Part shown: positions 18,862 to 27,871 of the stretch, piece after piece | Layout of the letters: every line of letters starts with the position of its first letter | Numbering within the stretch: the first letter of the stretch is position 1 | NCBI RefSeq assembly: GCF_030246925.1 | Contig: NZ_CP126740.1 | Span: 3,100,001-3,164,000, forward strand | DNA length: 64,000 nt | From: Microbacterium sp. zg-Y625 | GTDB lineage: Bacteria; Actinomycetota; Actinomycetes; Actinomycetales; Microbacteriaceae | Direction: 5' to 3' | The notes under the pieces: model-generated | Told to the model about the DNA's origin: nothing | The model's input: the letters and a program-made list of their open reading frames with translations, nothing else | The model's database searches: none | Program-made: the position numbers and the translations under genes

Positions 18862-19476
18862 CTGCTCCCGCAGCAGCGAAAGCCCCGGAGTGACGGTGGG
18901 ACCGTCGATGGGACCGGGGAGCCCCCCGATACGGGACGCGACGACAAGCCGCGACCGAGGGTATGCCATCGCCAGATCGTCCGCGCTCGCGCCGGTGTCG
19001 CGCCGATAGTCGCCGCTGCCGAACGCCAGGCGCATGACACCCTCCGCACGCGCGATGGCGACCGCCTCTTCGATCCCCAGCGCGGACTCGATGAGCGCGA
19101 CGACGGGAACGGTGCGCCCGAGCGCCACGAAGGTCTCCGTGGCGGCGGCCGCCGATTCGACCTTCGCGAGGACGACCCCGCGGAGCCCCGGGGAGCCACG
19201 CAACTCCGCGACGTCGTCATCCCAGTGCGGGCTCTCGCGACAGTTGATGCGCACCCAGGCGCTGTTGGCCGACAGCCAGGCCACGACGTCGCGCCGAGCG
19301 GCATCCTTGAAGGAGGGGTCAACGGCATCCTCGATATCGAGGATCACTTCGTCCGCATCGCCCTCGGCCGCGGGGGCGAACCGCTCGACGTCTCGCGCCG
19401 AGACGAGAAGCCACGAGCGGGCGAGATCGCTGGTCAGGGACGGGGTGGGGCACGTCCCGACGGAAGGGGCGGTCAT
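18625..19476 (-). CDS. HpcH/HpaI-CitE family lyase (citrate/malyl/citramalyl-CoA lyase-like)
   Basis: 283 residues from the ATG at 19476, four bases after the preceding stop. The TIM-barrel family motifs are present: the start SWLLVSARDVERF, DEVILDIEDAVDP with metal-binding Asp/Glu, VRIN, VVLAKVESAAA, ALIESALGIEEA and AFGSGDYRRDTG. The family cleaves or forms C-C bonds beta to a CoA thioester, as in malyl-CoA, citramalyl-CoA or citryl-ACP. It is the last gene of a long leftward transcription unit and fits a terminal carbon-cleavage step of the island pathway. The exact substrate is unknown. Confidence 0.85.
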   Translation of the reverse strand: MTAPSVGTCPTPSLTSDLARSWLLVSARDVERFAPAAEGDADEVILDIEDAVDPSFKDAARRDVVAWLSANSAWVRINCRESPHWDDDVAELRGSPGLRGVVLAKVESAAAATETFVALGRTVPVVALIESALGIEEAVAIARAEGVMRLAFGSGDYRRDTGASADDLAMAYPRSRLVVASRIGGLPGPIDGPTVTPGLSLLREQSAVGVSHGMTGKLCLFPEQASVVNESFSPSRSDVAWARGFLADFDERGGVVRDGSDLPRLGRARRIEELALAFRLSVD

Positions 19477-19480
19477 CGGT

Positions 19481-20893
19481 TCACTCGCCGATCTTCTCTG
19501 CGGCAACCGGAGCGGCATTCGTCGCAGGCCCGATCCACACCGTCTTGATGTTGACGAACTCGCGCAGACCGTAGTCGCCCAGCTCACGGCCGTACCCCGA
19601 CGCCTTGATGCCGCCGAAGGGCAGACGGGCGTCCGAGACGACCATGCCGTTCACGAATACGGCGCCCGCGTCGATCCGACGCGTCAGGGTGCGCGCGAGC
19701 TCCAGGTCCTGCGTCCACAGCGAGGCACCGAGCCCGAACTCCGTGTCGTTCGCCAGCTCGACGGCGTGCTCGACGTCGCGCGCGCGGATGATGGCGGCGA
19801 CGGGACCGAACGTCTCCTCCTCGAAGGCGGTATCCCCCGGCTCGACGTGGTCGATGATCGTCGGCGGATAGAAGTAGCCCGGGCCTTCCAGGGGCGCGCC
19901 GCCGAGCTTGAGAACCGCGCGTCCGTCCGCGAGAGTGCGGAGCACCTGGTCATGGAGCTCATCACGGAGGTCGCCGCGCGCCAGGGGGCCGATGTGGGTG
20001 TCGCCCTCACGCGGATCGCCGACCTTCAGCGCGGACGCATGCTCCACGAAAGCGGCGACGAACTCGTCGGCCACCGGCTCCTCCACGATGAACCGCTTCG
20101 CGTTGACGCAGCTCTGACCGACGTTCGTGAAGCGCGCCTTGACAGCCACCCGGGCGGCCTCCGCGATGTCTGCGCCGGCGAGGACGATGAAGGGGTCGGA
20201 TCCGCCCAGCTCGAGCACCTGCTTCTTCAGTGCCTTGCCCGCCTGAGAGGCGACGATCCTGCCCACCTGCGTGGACCCGGTGAGCGTCACCGCAGCGATG
20301 CGGTCGTCCTCGATGAGCCCGGCGACGCGGTGCGACTCGATCAGCACCGTGGTGCAGAGCCCCTCGGGAGCGCCGGCCTTGCGCACGATCTCCTCGACGG
20401 CGAGCGCCGCCTCGGGCACGTTGTTGGCGTGTTTGAGGAACGGAGCGTTACCTGCTGCCAGGGCGGGGGCTGCGAAGCGGAAGAACTGCCAGAACGGGTA
20501 GTTCCACGGCATGATCGCGAGTACGACACCGAGCGGGTCGAACACCACCCCGCTTTCGCTCGCGTTCGACGCGATGCGCTCATCGGCGAGGAACTTCGGA
20601 GCCTGCTCGGCGTAGTAGTCCAGCGTGACGGCGCACTTCTCGATCTCGGCGCGGGCTTCGGTGATGGGCTTGCCCATCTCACGCGTGATGATCTGCGCGT
20701 ACTCCTCCGCGCCCTCTCGCAGCACCTCGGCGATGCGGGTGAGAAGTGCGGTGCGCTCCTCGACAGGAGTGCGACGCCAGGCGCGCTGCGCGGTGACCGC
20801 CGCGGTGAGCTTCTGCTCGACCTGTTCGGCCGTGTGGAGCTCGAAGGTGGCGATGGCCTCTTCCGTTGCCGGGTTGACCGACGTGATGACCAT
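19481..20893 (-). CDS. NAD(P)-dependent aldehyde dehydrogenase, succinate-semialdehyde type
   Basis: 470 residues. Catalytic Cys262 lies in NVGQSCVNAKRFIV and general-base Glu228 in QVLELGGSDPF, with the Rossmann feature TGSTQVGR and the substrate/cofactor segment IMPWNYPFWQFFR. Overall it most resembles GabD/SSADH-type enzymes, which oxidise short aldehyde acids to dicarboxylates. Translation is probably coupled with the CitE-like gene four bases downstream. In the island it may oxidise an aldehyde released by the lyase or aldolase steps (inference). Confidence 0.88.
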   Translation of the reverse strand: MVITSVNPATEEAIATFELHTAEQVEQKLTAAVTAQRAWRRTPVEERTALLTRIAEVLREGAEEYAQIITREMGKPITEARAEIEKCAVTLDYYAEQAPKFLADERIASNASESGVVFDPLGVVLAIMPWNYPFWQFFRFAAPALAAGNAPFLKHANNVPEAALAVEEIVRKAGAPEGLCTTVLIESHRVAGLIEDDRIAAVTLTGSTQVGRIVASQAGKALKKQVLELGGSDPFIVLAGADIAEAARVAVKARFTNVGQSCVNAKRFIVEEPVADEFVAAFVEHASALKVGDPREGDTHIGPLARGDLRDELHDQVLRTLADGRAVLKLGGAPLEGPGYFYPPTIIDHVEPGDTAFEEETFGPVAAIIRARDVEHAVELANDTEFGLGASLWTQDLELARTLTRRIDAGAVFVNGMVVSDARLPFGGIKASGYGRELGDYGLREFVNIKTVWIGPATNAAPVAAEKIGE

Positions 20894-20944
20894 GAATGTG
20901 CCTTTCTCGGGGCGGGCGTCAGAGCAGGGGGGACGCGAGCAGGC

Positions 20945-21964
20945 TCACGCGTCGAACACGATCATCGGCTTGCCGATGGCCCCGCCCGCGAACTCGCGGT
21001 AGGCCCGCCCGCCCTCGCTCAGGGGATAGCGCGTGCTGATGAGCGCGTCGAGGTCCACGCGGTTGTCGACCATGAAGCGGGCGATCTCGATCTGCTCGGC
21101 CTTCGTGAATGTCCAGGATCCGTAGATGGTGAGCACCTTGCGGATCACCTCTCCGCGGATGTCGATGCGGCTCGGCGCACCGTTGCCGATGTAGCTGCAC
21201 CGCCCGAAGTAGGCGAGCACCTCGAGCGCCTGCTGGCGCGCGACCTCCGCACCCGAGGTCTCGAGGGATGCCGACGCGCCGCGGCCCCCGGTGACCTCCG
21301 CGATCGCCGCGACGACGTCGGTCTCGATCGGATTGATCGTCACATCGGCGCCGAGCTCACGGGCGAAGTCGAGACGCTCCGCAGAGATGTCCACGGCGAT
21401 GACCCGCGCGCCCATCGCCTTCGCGCTCACGACACCGCTGACGCCGACCGGGCCCTGCCCGAAGACGGCGACGGTGTCGCGACCCGAGATGTCCATCTTC
21501 TTCAGGCCGTTCCACGCCGTGCCGGTGCCGCAGGCGATGGCCGCACCAGCCTCGAACGAGAGCTCCTCAGGCAGGTGCACGAGCGTCCGCGCCGGCACCG
21601 CGATGAACTCGGCGTGTCCGCCGTGAGCACCGGTGCCGTAGGTCACCCGGTCGTTCGGGCAGGCCTGCTCGAATCCGAGCGCACAGACCTCGCAGAACCC
21701 GCAGCCGGCGTAGTGGTGCACCATGACGCGGTCGCCGACCCGAAGTCCCGGCGGCACCCCGGGGCCGAGCTCGACGACCTCACCGGCCGGTTCGTGGCCC
21801 GGGATGATCCCCTTGCTGCCGGCTTCGTCCCGGTACCGCGGCAGATCGCTGCCGCAGACGCCGGACGCCCGCACTCGGACGACGGCCTCGCCGGCGCCGG
21901 CCTGGGGATCCGGGAAGTCCCGGACCTCCACCGCTTCGCCGCCGGTGAACACCAGACCCTTCAT
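20945..21964 (-). CDS. Zinc-dependent alcohol/polyol dehydrogenase, MDR family
   Basis: 339 residues. Catalytic-zinc residues lie in SGVCGSDLPRYRD and PGHEPAGEV; structural-zinc cysteines in CGFCEVCALGFEQAC; the cofactor loop is FGQGPVGVSGVVSAKAMGARVIAVD, with Asp indicating NAD. It resembles the sorbitol/threonine dehydrogenase branch. It sits between two aldehyde dehydrogenases in the same orientation, so an alcohol-to-aldehyde-to-acid sequence is plausible. Confidence 0.87.
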   Translation of the reverse strand: MKGLVFTGGEAVEVRDFPDPQAGAGEAVVRVRASGVCGSDLPRYRDEAGSKGIIPGHEPAGEVVELGPGVPPGLRVGDRVMVHHYAGCGFCEVCALGFEQACPNDRVTYGTGAHGGHAEFIAVPARTLVHLPEELSFEAGAAIACGTGTAWNGLKKMDISGRDTVAVFGQGPVGVSGVVSAKAMGARVIAVDISAERLDFARELGADVTINPIETDVVAAIAEVTGGRGASASLETSGAEVARQQALEVLAYFGRCSYIGNGAPSRIDIRGEVIRKVLTIYGSWTFTKAEQIEIARFMVDNRVDLDALISTRYPLSEGGRAYREFAGGAIGKPMIVFDA

Positions 21965-22007
21965 CGGTTCCTCCTCAGACGCATCCCGTCAACGCCCCGC
22001 CCGCCGG

Positions 22008-23474
22008 TCATGCGTGGGCCGCGAACGTCGTCGTGACCGACTTCTCGCGGGTGTAGCTGATGATTTCCTCGAGGCACGACTCCTTGCCCAGCCCGCTGAG
22101 CTTGAAGCCGCCGACGGGGATGCCGCGATCCTTGCGACCCGACTCGTTGATCCACACGAATCCGGCATCCACCTTCGAGACGATGCGGTGGGCCCGGCTC
22201 AGGTCGTTGGTCCAGATGCGCGCGGTGAGACCGAACTCGGTGGCGTTGATCTGCTCGATCATCTCGTCCTCGTCGCTCCAGCGGCAGACCGCCATCACCG
22301 GGCCGAAGACCTCGTTGTGGAACAGGCGCATGTCGGGCGTGACGCCATCGAAGACGGTCGGAGCGATGAAGTACCCCTCGTCCCGACCCTCGGGGCGGCC
22401 GCCGCCGAAGACGAGCCGTGCACCGTCTTCGCGGGCCTGATCGATGTGGGTGAGCACCCGGTCGAAGTGCGCCTCGAACGCGACAGGACCCATCTCGGTG
22501 CCCTCCTCGCGGGGGTCTCCGATCTCGATGCCGCGGACGATCTGCTCGAGCTCCGCGACGAACTCGTCGGCGATGCTCTCGTGCACGAACACGCGCGAGT
22601 TCGACTGGCACGACTGCCCCATGGTCTTGCGCATGTTCATGCCGTTGATCGCTTCGCGAGCGGCGAGCTGGGGGTCCATGTCGTCGCAGATGATCATGGG
22701 GTTCTTGCCGCCGAGCTCCAGCGTGACGTGCTTGATGTGCTCGGCGCCCGCGCGCATGACAGCCTGACCGGCGGGGACGCTGCCGATGAACCCGATGCGC
22801 GGGATCTTCGGGTGCGACGAGATGGCGTGGCCGACCTCGATGCCGGTTCCGGTGAGCACGTTGAGGACGCCGGCGGGGAACAGGTCGCCGACGAGCTCCG
22901 CGAGGGCGAGCGGCCCGAGCGGCGCCTGGTCGGGCGCCTTGAGGATCACGGCGTTGCCGGCGGCCAGCGGTGCGGCGACCTTGGCCGCGGCGAAGTTGAA
23001 GGGGTGGTTGAAGGGGATGATGCGCCCGACCACTCCGTAGGGCTCGCGCAGCGTGTAGGCGAGTCCGCCGGCGGGAGCGGGGATCGTGGTGCCCTTCACT
23101 TCGCCGGCGATGCCCGCGAAGTACTCGATCTCGTCGGCCGCGCGCAGCACGTCGCGGCGTGCGGCGGAGATCGGGATGCCGGCGTTCTCGACGTCGATGA
23201 GGCAGAGGCGCTCCACGTCGTCGCGGATGCGCTGGGCCATCTCGCGCAGCACGGCGGCCCGCGCGGTCCACGAGAGCGCACGCCACTCGGCGGCCCCCCG
23301 CTGCGCGGCGCGGACGGCGTCGTCGACGTCGCCTGCCGTTGCCGCGGTCACTCGCGCGATCTCGCGCCCGGTCGTCGGGTCGAACGTCGCCATCGGCGGG
23401 TTCCCGCCGCGCCCATGGGTCCATTCGCCACCCACGTACATCGGTCGTACGTCGGATGCTGACAGATCGGTCAT
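22008..23474 (-). CDS. NAD(P)-dependent aldehyde dehydrogenase
   Basis: 488 residues from the ATG at 23474, chosen because AAAGGAG precedes it and MTDLSASDVRPMYVGGEW is a usual ALDH opening. Catalytic Cys289 is in TMGQSCQSNSRVFV and Glu253 in TLELGGKNP; FNHPFNFAAAK and GFIGSVPAGQAV are cofactor elements. The sequence is of the broad betaine/vanillin-type ALDH group. It has its own ribosome site 44 bases before the alcohol dehydrogenase and shares its direction. Confidence 0.88.
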   Translation of the reverse strand: MTDLSASDVRPMYVGGEWTHGRGGNPPMATFDPTTGREIARVTAATAGDVDDAVRAAQRGAAEWRALSWTARAAVLREMAQRIRDDVERLCLIDVENAGIPISAARRDVLRAADEIEYFAGIAGEVKGTTIPAPAGGLAYTLREPYGVVGRIIPFNHPFNFAAAKVAAPLAAGNAVILKAPDQAPLGPLALAELVGDLFPAGVLNVLTGTGIEVGHAISSHPKIPRIGFIGSVPAGQAVMRAGAEHIKHVTLELGGKNPMIICDDMDPQLAAREAINGMNMRKTMGQSCQSNSRVFVHESIADEFVAELEQIVRGIEIGDPREEGTEMGPVAFEAHFDRVLTHIDQAREDGARLVFGGGRPEGRDEGYFIAPTVFDGVTPDMRLFHNEVFGPVMAVCRWSDEDEMIEQINATEFGLTARIWTNDLSRAHRIVSKVDAGFVWINESGRKDRGIPVGGFKLSGLGKESCLEEIISYTREKSVTTTFAAHA

Positions 23475-23530
23475 TCCCACTCCTTTGATGAAAGAACTTC
23501 GAAATTCGTCGACGCCGGGGCGCGCACGCC

Positions 23531-24469
23531 TCACGGCAGTGCGATCTCCTGCGAGACCTGGGCGCGCGAGCTGTTCCGCGGGTCGAACACATCGCGGAAC
23601 CACTCGCCGATGACGTTCACCGACATCACCAGGGCGAAGATCGCGATGCCGGGGATGGTCGCCAGCCACCAGGACGAGCCGATGTAGGCGCGGCCGTCGG
23701 ACAGCATGCCGCCCCACGTCGCCTCACCCCCGGTCACGCCGAGGCCGAGGAACGACAGCGACGCCTCCATCAGGATGATCGCGCCCAGCTCCAGCGACGA
23801 CAGCACCAGGATCGACGGCAGCAGGTTGGGCAGCAGGTGCTTCACGACGATCTTCGTCGGCGAGACGCCCAGCGCCCGCGCCGAGAGCACGTACTCCCGC
23901 TCCCGCAGCGACATCGCCTCACCGCGGATCGGCCGGGCGAAGACGACCCAGGCCACCAGGACGAGCGCAATGATCAGCTTGTCGAGCCCTCCGCCGAGGG
24001 CCGCGACGAGGGCGATCGCCAGGATCAGGAACGGGAACGCCAGCCAGATGTCGGTGATCCGCATCATGACCGCGTCGAACCGACCCCCGACGTACCCGCT
24101 GATCACGCCGATCCCGACACCCAGCACGACGCCGAAGATGAGCACCACGAACCCGATGATGAGGGTGATGCGCGCTCCCCCGATCAGACCCGACAGGATG
24201 TCGCGGCCCAGGTGATCGGTGCCGAGCAGGTGGCCCTCGCTTCCCGGCGGGGCGAAGCGGTTGGACAGGTTCTGCGCGCCGTAGTCGTAGGGGGTGATCC
24301 ACTCACCGAAGATGCCCACGAACAGGAACACGAGCATGATGAGCATCGGCACCGCCACGAAGATCGGCGGGCGGGCACGCTTGCGCTTGGCGAGCCGCGT
24401 CGTGACCACGCCCGTTGCCGGGCCGCGTGCATCGAACTCGGTACGCGGAACGTAGATGGATGATGTCAT
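23531..24469 (-). CDS. ABC transporter permease, DppC/OppC type
   Basis: 312 residues with an N-terminal OppC-N segment and about six membrane helices. The EAA loop is GEAMSLREREYVLSARALGVSPTKIVVKHLLPN. It pairs with the DppB-type permease just upstream. The C-terminal motif GEWFRDVFDPR is typical of DppC. It forms the membrane channel of the importer encoded at 23.5-28.9 kb. Confidence 0.92.
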   Translation of the reverse strand: MTSSIYVPRTEFDARGPATGVVTTRLAKRKRARPPIFVAVPMLIMLVFLFVGIFGEWITPYDYGAQNLSNRFAPPGSEGHLLGTDHLGRDILSGLIGGARITLIIGFVVLIFGVVLGVGIGVISGYVGGRFDAVMMRITDIWLAFPFLILAIALVAALGGGLDKLIIALVLVAWVVFARPIRGEAMSLREREYVLSARALGVSPTKIVVKHLLPNLLPSILVLSSLELGAIILMEASLSFLGLGVTGGEATWGGMLSDGRAYIGSSWWLATIPGIAIFALVMSVNVIGEWFRDVFDPRNSSRAQVSQEIALP

Positions 24470-24488
24470 TTCTCTCTCCGATTCCGCT

Positions 24489-25496
24489 TCACTTCGCGTA
24501 CTGCACGCGCGGATCGAGCCACCCTTGGGCGACGTCGGCGAGCAGGTTGCAGAGGATCACCATGATCGTGGCGACGAGCACGGCACCCTGGACCACCGGG
24601 TAGTCGCGGGCGCTGATCGCCTCGACCAGGAGCGCTCCGAGCCCGGGCCAGCTGAACACGACCTCGATGACGAGGGTGCCGCCGAGCAGGGTGCCGAGCT
24701 TCGAGCCGAAGACGATCACCGTCGTCGGCAGCGCGTTGCGCAGCATGTGCATGATGACCCTGCCGTCGGAGATGCCGCGGGCACGGAGGGCGTCCACGAA
24801 GTCCTGGTTCTTCACCTCGAGCAGGCTGGCGCGCAGAAGCCGGGTGAGCATCGCCGCCGCGGACGTGCCGAGGGTGATCGCCGGCAGCACCAGGTGCCGG
24901 AGGTTCGACCAGACGGCTTCCGGGGATCCCGCGATGATCGAGTCCACGATGGGCAGGTAGGTCACGACCGGCACGTTGTACGAGGACCCCATGATCCCCC
25001 CGGTGGGGAAGATCGGGAAGGCGACGCAGAGCAGCAGGATCAGCATGATGCCCTGCCAGAACGTGGGCATCGAGACCCCGAACATGCTGCCGACGGTGCC
25101 GAGGCGGTCCCAGACGCTGTTCTGCTTGAGCGCCGAGATGAGCGCGAGCGGCAGCGCGATGAGGACGGCCACGATCATTCCCGCGATCGTCAGCTGCAGC
25201 GTCGCGCCGAGCCCTTCCATCAGGGCCGTGGACACCGGGATTCGCTGGGTGATCGAGATGCCGAGGTCACCCCGGATGGCCTGGAGGATGAAGGTCGCGT
25301 ACTGCAGCGGCAGAGGCTGGTCCAGTCCCATCTCCGCCCGCAGGAGCGCCCGCTGCTCCGCAGTGGCCCCCTCCTCCGCCGCAAGGAGATCGACCGGATC
25401 CCCCGGCAGCACGCGCACGAGGAGGAACACCATGATGGATGCGCCGAACAGAACCAGCAGCGCCTGTGCGACTCTGCGTCCGATGAAGCCGATCAT
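24489..25496 (-). CDS. ABC transporter permease, DppB/OppB type
   Basis: 335 residues. The opening GFIGRRVAQALLVLFGASIMVFLLVRVLPGDPVD is the DppB signature. The EAA loop is LRASLLEVKNQDFVDALRARGISDGRVIMHMLRNALP, and the C-terminus VLCNLLADVAQGWLDPRVQYAK matches the family. It begins seven bases after the binding-protein gene. Confidence 0.92.
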   Translation of the reverse strand: MIGFIGRRVAQALLVLFGASIMVFLLVRVLPGDPVDLLAAEEGATAEQRALLRAEMGLDQPLPLQYATFILQAIRGDLGISITQRIPVSTALMEGLGATLQLTIAGMIVAVLIALPLALISALKQNSVWDRLGTVGSMFGVSMPTFWQGIMLILLLCVAFPIFPTGGIMGSSYNVPVVTYLPIVDSIIAGSPEAVWSNLRHLVLPAITLGTSAAAMLTRLLRASLLEVKNQDFVDALRARGISDGRVIMHMLRNALPTTVIVFGSKLGTLLGGTLVIEVVFSWPGLGALLVEAISARDYPVVQGAVLVATIMVILCNLLADVAQGWLDPRVQYAK

Positions 25497-25503
25497 GCCG
25501 TCG

Positions 25504-27048
25504 TCACTCCTTCAACTCGACGCCGGTGACGTTGAACTGCCCGATCGGCGAGGGGACGAAGCCCTTGACCGACGTGGAGACGCCGTAGATCTGGTCGGGG
25601 TTGACGATGGGCACCCACGGGGAGTCATCCATCAGCGTCTCGATGAGCGGCTCGTAGTACTCGTTCGCCGCGTCCATGTCGGGGACGTGGCTGAACGCGG
25701 TGTCGATGAGCTGGTCGACCTCGGGCGAGGTGTAGCCGGTGAACACCTGCGACTCGCGCGTCGAGCTGTGGAAGTGCTGACGCCAGATCTCGTCGCACGT
25801 GCCGCGACCGGCACCCCAGCTGGCGAGGTACAGCTCGCTCTCGCCCGCGTTGATGCGGGCGAGGTAGGCGCCGTCCTCCATCGAGTTGACGTTGACCTTC
25901 AGCCCGGCCGCGCGCAGCTGGCCGGCGACCGCCTCGGCGACGTACTTCTCGCTCTCGACGGTGTCGAGCGTCACGGCGGGAAGCTCGCTGAGGACCTTCG
26001 ACGCCTTCTCGGGGTCGAAGTCGTAGCCCTCGAAGTCGGGGTTGTAGCAGTTCATGTTCTGGAACGCCGGCTGGTTCAGCGGCTCCGCGCCGCCCTCGAA
26101 GACCGCCTCGGCGATCTCCTTCTGGTTGACCGCGTGCTGCATCGCCTGGCGGACGCGCTTGTCGGCGAACTGGCCGCGCTCGACCTGCATCCCCAGGTGC
26201 CAGACCTCGGTGCCCGAGGCGGAGACGGCCTCGGTGCTGCCGAACAGCGTCGCGGCCAGGTCCGCGGGCACGTTGCCGATGATGTGTGCCTCGCCCGACT
26301 GCAGCGCCGCGATGCGGCTCGCCGTCTCGGGGATGACCTTGATCACGAGGCGCTCGACCTTGGCCACCTCGCCGAAATAGTCCTCGTTGCGCTCCAGGAT
26401 GATGCCGCGTCCCGGGTTGTCGCTGACGAAGACGAACGGGCCGGTGCCGATCGGGCTCTTCGCGAACTCCTCAGGACCGACCTCCTCCATATAGCCGGGC
26501 GCGGCCATCTCGATGTAGGCGAGCGCGAGGGGGAAGGCCCCGTCGCGCTGCGAGGTGTGGAAGTTGACGGTGTGCTCGTCGACGACCTCGACGCTGTCGA
26601 GGGTGACCACGAGAGAACGTCGCGGCGACGCCGTCTCGGGGTCGAGGATGCGGTCGAAGTTGTACTTCACTGCGGCGGCGTCGAAGACCTCGCCGTTGGT
26701 GAAGGTGACGTCGTCCCGCAGCTTCACCTGCCAGGTGGTGTCCGACACCATCTCCCACTCGGTGGCGAGAGCGGGGATGACCTGCAGGTCGTTGTCGAGC
26801 TCCACCAGGGGGGTCATGATCTGCCGCACGACGTACTGCGTCGCCCGCCCTCGGAAAGCGGCCGGGTCGAACGTCTGCACCGCTTCCGTCTGGGCGATGA
26901 CCAGCTCCGTGCCCTGCACCGACCCGCCGGCCTGGCCCGATCCGCCCGCACAGGAGGTGAGCACCAGCGCGAGGCCGGCCAGGCCCACGGCGATCGCCCG
27001 CGCGGGCGTGCGGGTCATCCTGGAGCGTCGTTGCTTCTGGGGATTCAC
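25504..27048 (-). CDS. ABC transporter substrate-binding lipoprotein, family 5 (peptide/opine/nickel type)
   Basis: 514 residues from a GTG at 27048 with GGAAGG seven bases upstream and only four bases from the preceding stop; an ATG 30 bases on is the alternative. A lipoprotein signal ends LALVLTSCAGGSG. Family-5 features are TFDPAAFRG, TPLVELDNDLQVIPALATEWE, FTNGEVFDAAAVKYNFDRIL and the late ESELYLASWGAG. It is tethered outside the membrane and sets substrate specificity. In this context the ligand may be an organic acid or opine-like compound rather than a peptide (inference). Confidence 0.9.
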   Translation of the reverse strand: MNPQKQRRSRMTRTPARAIAVGLAGLALVLTSCAGGSGQAGGSVQGTELVIAQTEAVQTFDPAAFRGRATQYVVRQIMTPLVELDNDLQVIPALATEWEMVSDTTWQVKLRDDVTFTNGEVFDAAAVKYNFDRILDPETASPRRSLVVTLDSVEVVDEHTVNFHTSQRDGAFPLALAYIEMAAPGYMEEVGPEEFAKSPIGTGPFVFVSDNPGRGIILERNEDYFGEVAKVERLVIKVIPETASRIAALQSGEAHIIGNVPADLAATLFGSTEAVSASGTEVWHLGMQVERGQFADKRVRQAMQHAVNQKEIAEAVFEGGAEPLNQPAFQNMNCYNPDFEGYDFDPEKASKVLSELPAVTLDTVESEKYVAEAVAGQLRAAGLKVNVNSMEDGAYLARINAGESELYLASWGAGRGTCDEIWRQHFHSSTRESQVFTGYTSPEVDQLIDTAFSHVPDMDAANEYYEPLIETLMDDSPWVPIVNPDQIYGVSTSVKGFVPSPIGQFNVTGVELKE

Positions 27049-27052
27049 TGTC

Positions 27053-27871
27053 TTACCTTCCGTTCTCGACCCGAAGTCGCGATCGTCGCGGATCGGGCTC
27101 GGGATGCGCGTTGATGAGCTCTTGCGTGTACTCCGCGGTGGGCGAGGTGAGCACTCTGGTCGCATCGCCCTGCTCGACGACCTGCCCGTTGCGCATCACG
27201 CAGACGTCGTCGCAGAACTGCTCCACCACAGCAAGGTCATGCGACACCATGAGGTACGTCATGCCCAGCTCTCGCTGCAGGTCCTGGAGGAGCGTCAGGA
27301 TCTGCGCCTGGATGGACACGTCGAGCGCCGAGACCGGCTCGTCGAGGATGAGCAGCTTCGGTGCCACGGCCAGCGCGCGGGCAATCGCGATGCGCTGGCG
27401 CTGACCACCGGAGAACTCGTGGGGGAACTTCTCGGCGGCAGAGCCGGGCAGCCCGCACATCTCCAGCAGCTCCGCGACCCGGGCGCGGCGCTGCGCCGCA
27501 TCACCGAGCCCGTGCGTCAGGATGCCCTCAGCGACGAGCGATCCTACGCGCCACCGCGGGTTCAGCGAAGAGCCCGGATCCTGGAACACGATCTGGATGT
27601 CGCGCGTCACCTGGGCGGCGTCCTTGCGCGAGAGCTTGACGATGTCCTTGCCGTGCCAGAGGATCTGCCCGCTGTCCGGGGTCAGCAGCCGGCACACCAT
27701 GCGGGCCGTCGTCGACTTGCCCGACCCGGATTCGCCGATCAGGCCCATCGTCGTCCCCTCGCGCACCGAGAGCGAGACATCGTTCACCGCGTGGACGGCC
27801 GACTTCTTGGCGAAGAGGCCACCCGCTCGGAACACCTTGTCGAGGTTGCGGACGTCGAGTGCGATGGTCAT
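27053..27871 (-). CDS. ABC transporter ATPase, DppF/OppF type
   Basis: 272 residues from ATG 27871, overlapping the upstream ATPase gene by four bases. Walker A is GESGSGKSTTAR, the signature is SGGQRQRIAIARAL, and Walker B is LLILDEPVSALD. A second nucleotide-binding subunit is encoded just upstream, as usual for Dpp systems. Confidence 0.93.
   Translation of the reverse strand: MTIALDVRNLDKVFRAGGLFAKKSAVHAVNDVSLSVREGTTMGLIGESGSGKSTTARMVCRLLTPDSGQILWHGKDIVKLSRKDAAQVTRDIQIVFQDPGSSLNPRWRVGSLVAEGILTHGLGDAAQRRARVAELLEMCGLPGSAAEKFPHEFSGGQRQRIAIARALAVAPKLLILDEPVSALDVSIQAQILTLLQDLQRELGMTYLMVSHDLAVVEQFCDDVCVMRNGQVVEQGDATRVLTSPTAEYTQELINAHPEPDPRRSRLRVENGR

Noticed and set aside
19034..22036. Plus-strand frame of 1000 codons opposite CitE, ALDH and ADH
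   Set aside because: Antisense shadow of three clear enzyme genes; no motif or ribosome site supports it.
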